From a virus: a stretch of DNA of 64,000 nt. The position numbers and the translations under genes were made by a program. Location of the stretch: positions 1 through 64,000 of IMG/VR virus record IMGVR_UViG_3300024290_000003; one strand, written 5' to 3'. Below, one piece after another: positions 63,587 through 64,000 of this stretch. How positions within the stretch are numbered: position 1 is the first letter of the stretch; every line of letters begins with the position of its first letter. The notes beneath the pieces are model-generated. The model was not told the DNA's origin, did no database searches, and saw only the letters and a program-made list of their open reading frames with translations.

Positions 63587-64000
63587 AAGTAGACCTGTTC
63601 GTTTTCAGCTACCGCAACGGGCCAGCGTCGGCGCGTGACGCGATCTCGGTGATGCGTAACTACGCCCTAAAAGAGGGAATCGACGTTCATCATCGGGATT
63701 ACGGCAACGCGCTGATCCATCGTGCGCGGAATACGGCGCTGGCGGCGATGCGGCCCGATGCCGACTTTGCCCTTTTCGTGGATGACGATATGGTGCCGCC
63801 TACTGAGTCGATCATCCGGCTCGCGGCGCACGATGTGCCGGTGGTGAGCGCCCTATGCACTACGCGCGTGCCGCCGGTCGAGATTGCGGCGAAGGTTTAC
63901 GACCCGATTGCGGATCAGTTCTGCCCTCTGGAATGTGTCAATCTGACACGGTTGATTACCGGGCAGTTTGGCATCGGAACTGGGTTCGTGATGATCCGGC
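63583..64000 (+). CDS. GT2-like glycosyltransferase, 3' partial
   Basis: GTG start overlapping the upstream TGA; the frame is open to the right edge (139 residues seen). Pattern of GT-A enzymes: FVFSYRNG start, 'RARNTALAAM', then 'FALFVDDDMVPP' with the DxD metal motif and a following 'SALCTTRVPP'. With the gene in the terminase and the TylF-like enzyme it points to a sugar-modification function in virion or host glycan. Confidence 0.75.
   Translation, partial: MKVDLFVFSYRNGPASARDAISVMRNYALKEGIDVHHRDYGNALIHRARNTALAAMRPDADFALFVDDDMVPPTESIIRLAAHDVPVVSALCTTRVPPVEIAAKVYDPIADQFCPLECVNLTRLITGQFGIGTGFVMIR

Noticed and set aside
1-64000. CRISPR arrays and insertion sequences
   Set aside because: No evenly spaced direct repeats with unique spacers and no transposase with terminal inverted repeats were seen; the 12-nt repeats found are coding or iteron-like.

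Overview
The window is part of the genome of a tailed double-stranded DNA phage. It is GC-rich and densely packed: neighbouring genes mostly overlap by ATGA, GTGA or TAATG. It carries an SU10-type major capsid protein, a large portal, terminase subunits, candidate DNA-ejection proteins and a propeller-like tail protein, which together suggest a short-tailed (podovirus-like) virion. A tyrosine integrase and divergent ribbon-helix-helix regulators suggest a temperate lifestyle or a temperate ancestor. The host is unknown. A phage-borne PEP-CTERM protein and several Sec-type secreted proteins point to a Gram-negative host with an exosortase system, for example Acidobacteriota (inference).

Layout. 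1-10.9 kb: tail and fibre genes, then long Gln/Asn/Gly-rich and helical proteins that are probably ejected with the DNA. 10.9-19.9 kb: an unusual block of proteins with signal peptides, including two related fibre-like proteins, an SGNH hydrolase, a 732-residue secreted protein and, on the minus strand, the PEP-CTERM protein. 19.9-26.2 kb: an M15 endolysin, small membrane proteins that are holin and spanin candidates, one DUF3309 protein, a four-gene tRNA array (Ser, Pro, Ala, Thr) on the minus strand, a permuted papain-like protein and a multi-pass membrane protein. 26.4-31.5 kb: divergent regulators around an operator-rich promoter, an HNH-like protein, an XF1762 (Mom-like) acyltransferase, the integrase, and small genes whose ends share a repeated 33-nt junction.

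31.7-45.6 kb: an early/accessory operon on the plus strand. It holds an N4/N6 DNA methyltransferase, a RecE-like exonuclease next to a Sak4-like ATPase, a 440-nt strongly structured non-coding region, a C5 cytosine methyltransferase, a VRR-NUC nuclease and a DUF1376 replication protein with iteron-like repeats inside its gene. Many very small zinc-ribbon or membrane proteins lie between them. 45.6-48.6 kb: two minus-strand operons of small genes, one headed by a DUF3560 gene, each with a clear sigma70-type promoter. 48.7-53 kb: an excisionase-like HTH gene, a G-quadruplex-capable intergenic stretch, a winged-HTH protein behind a perfect operator, a TylF-like O-methyltransferase and tandem Lar-like proteins. 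53-64 kb: packaging and head genes. Here the large terminase is split into separate ATPase and nuclease genes by a glycosyltransferase-like gene. Portal, scaffold-like and capsid genes follow, then a terminator and a second glycosyltransferase cut by the window end.

No DNA polymerase, primase or replicative helicase was recognised, so replication probably depends on host enzymes recruited by phage initiators (inference). Function calls rest on motifs read by eye; no database search was run.
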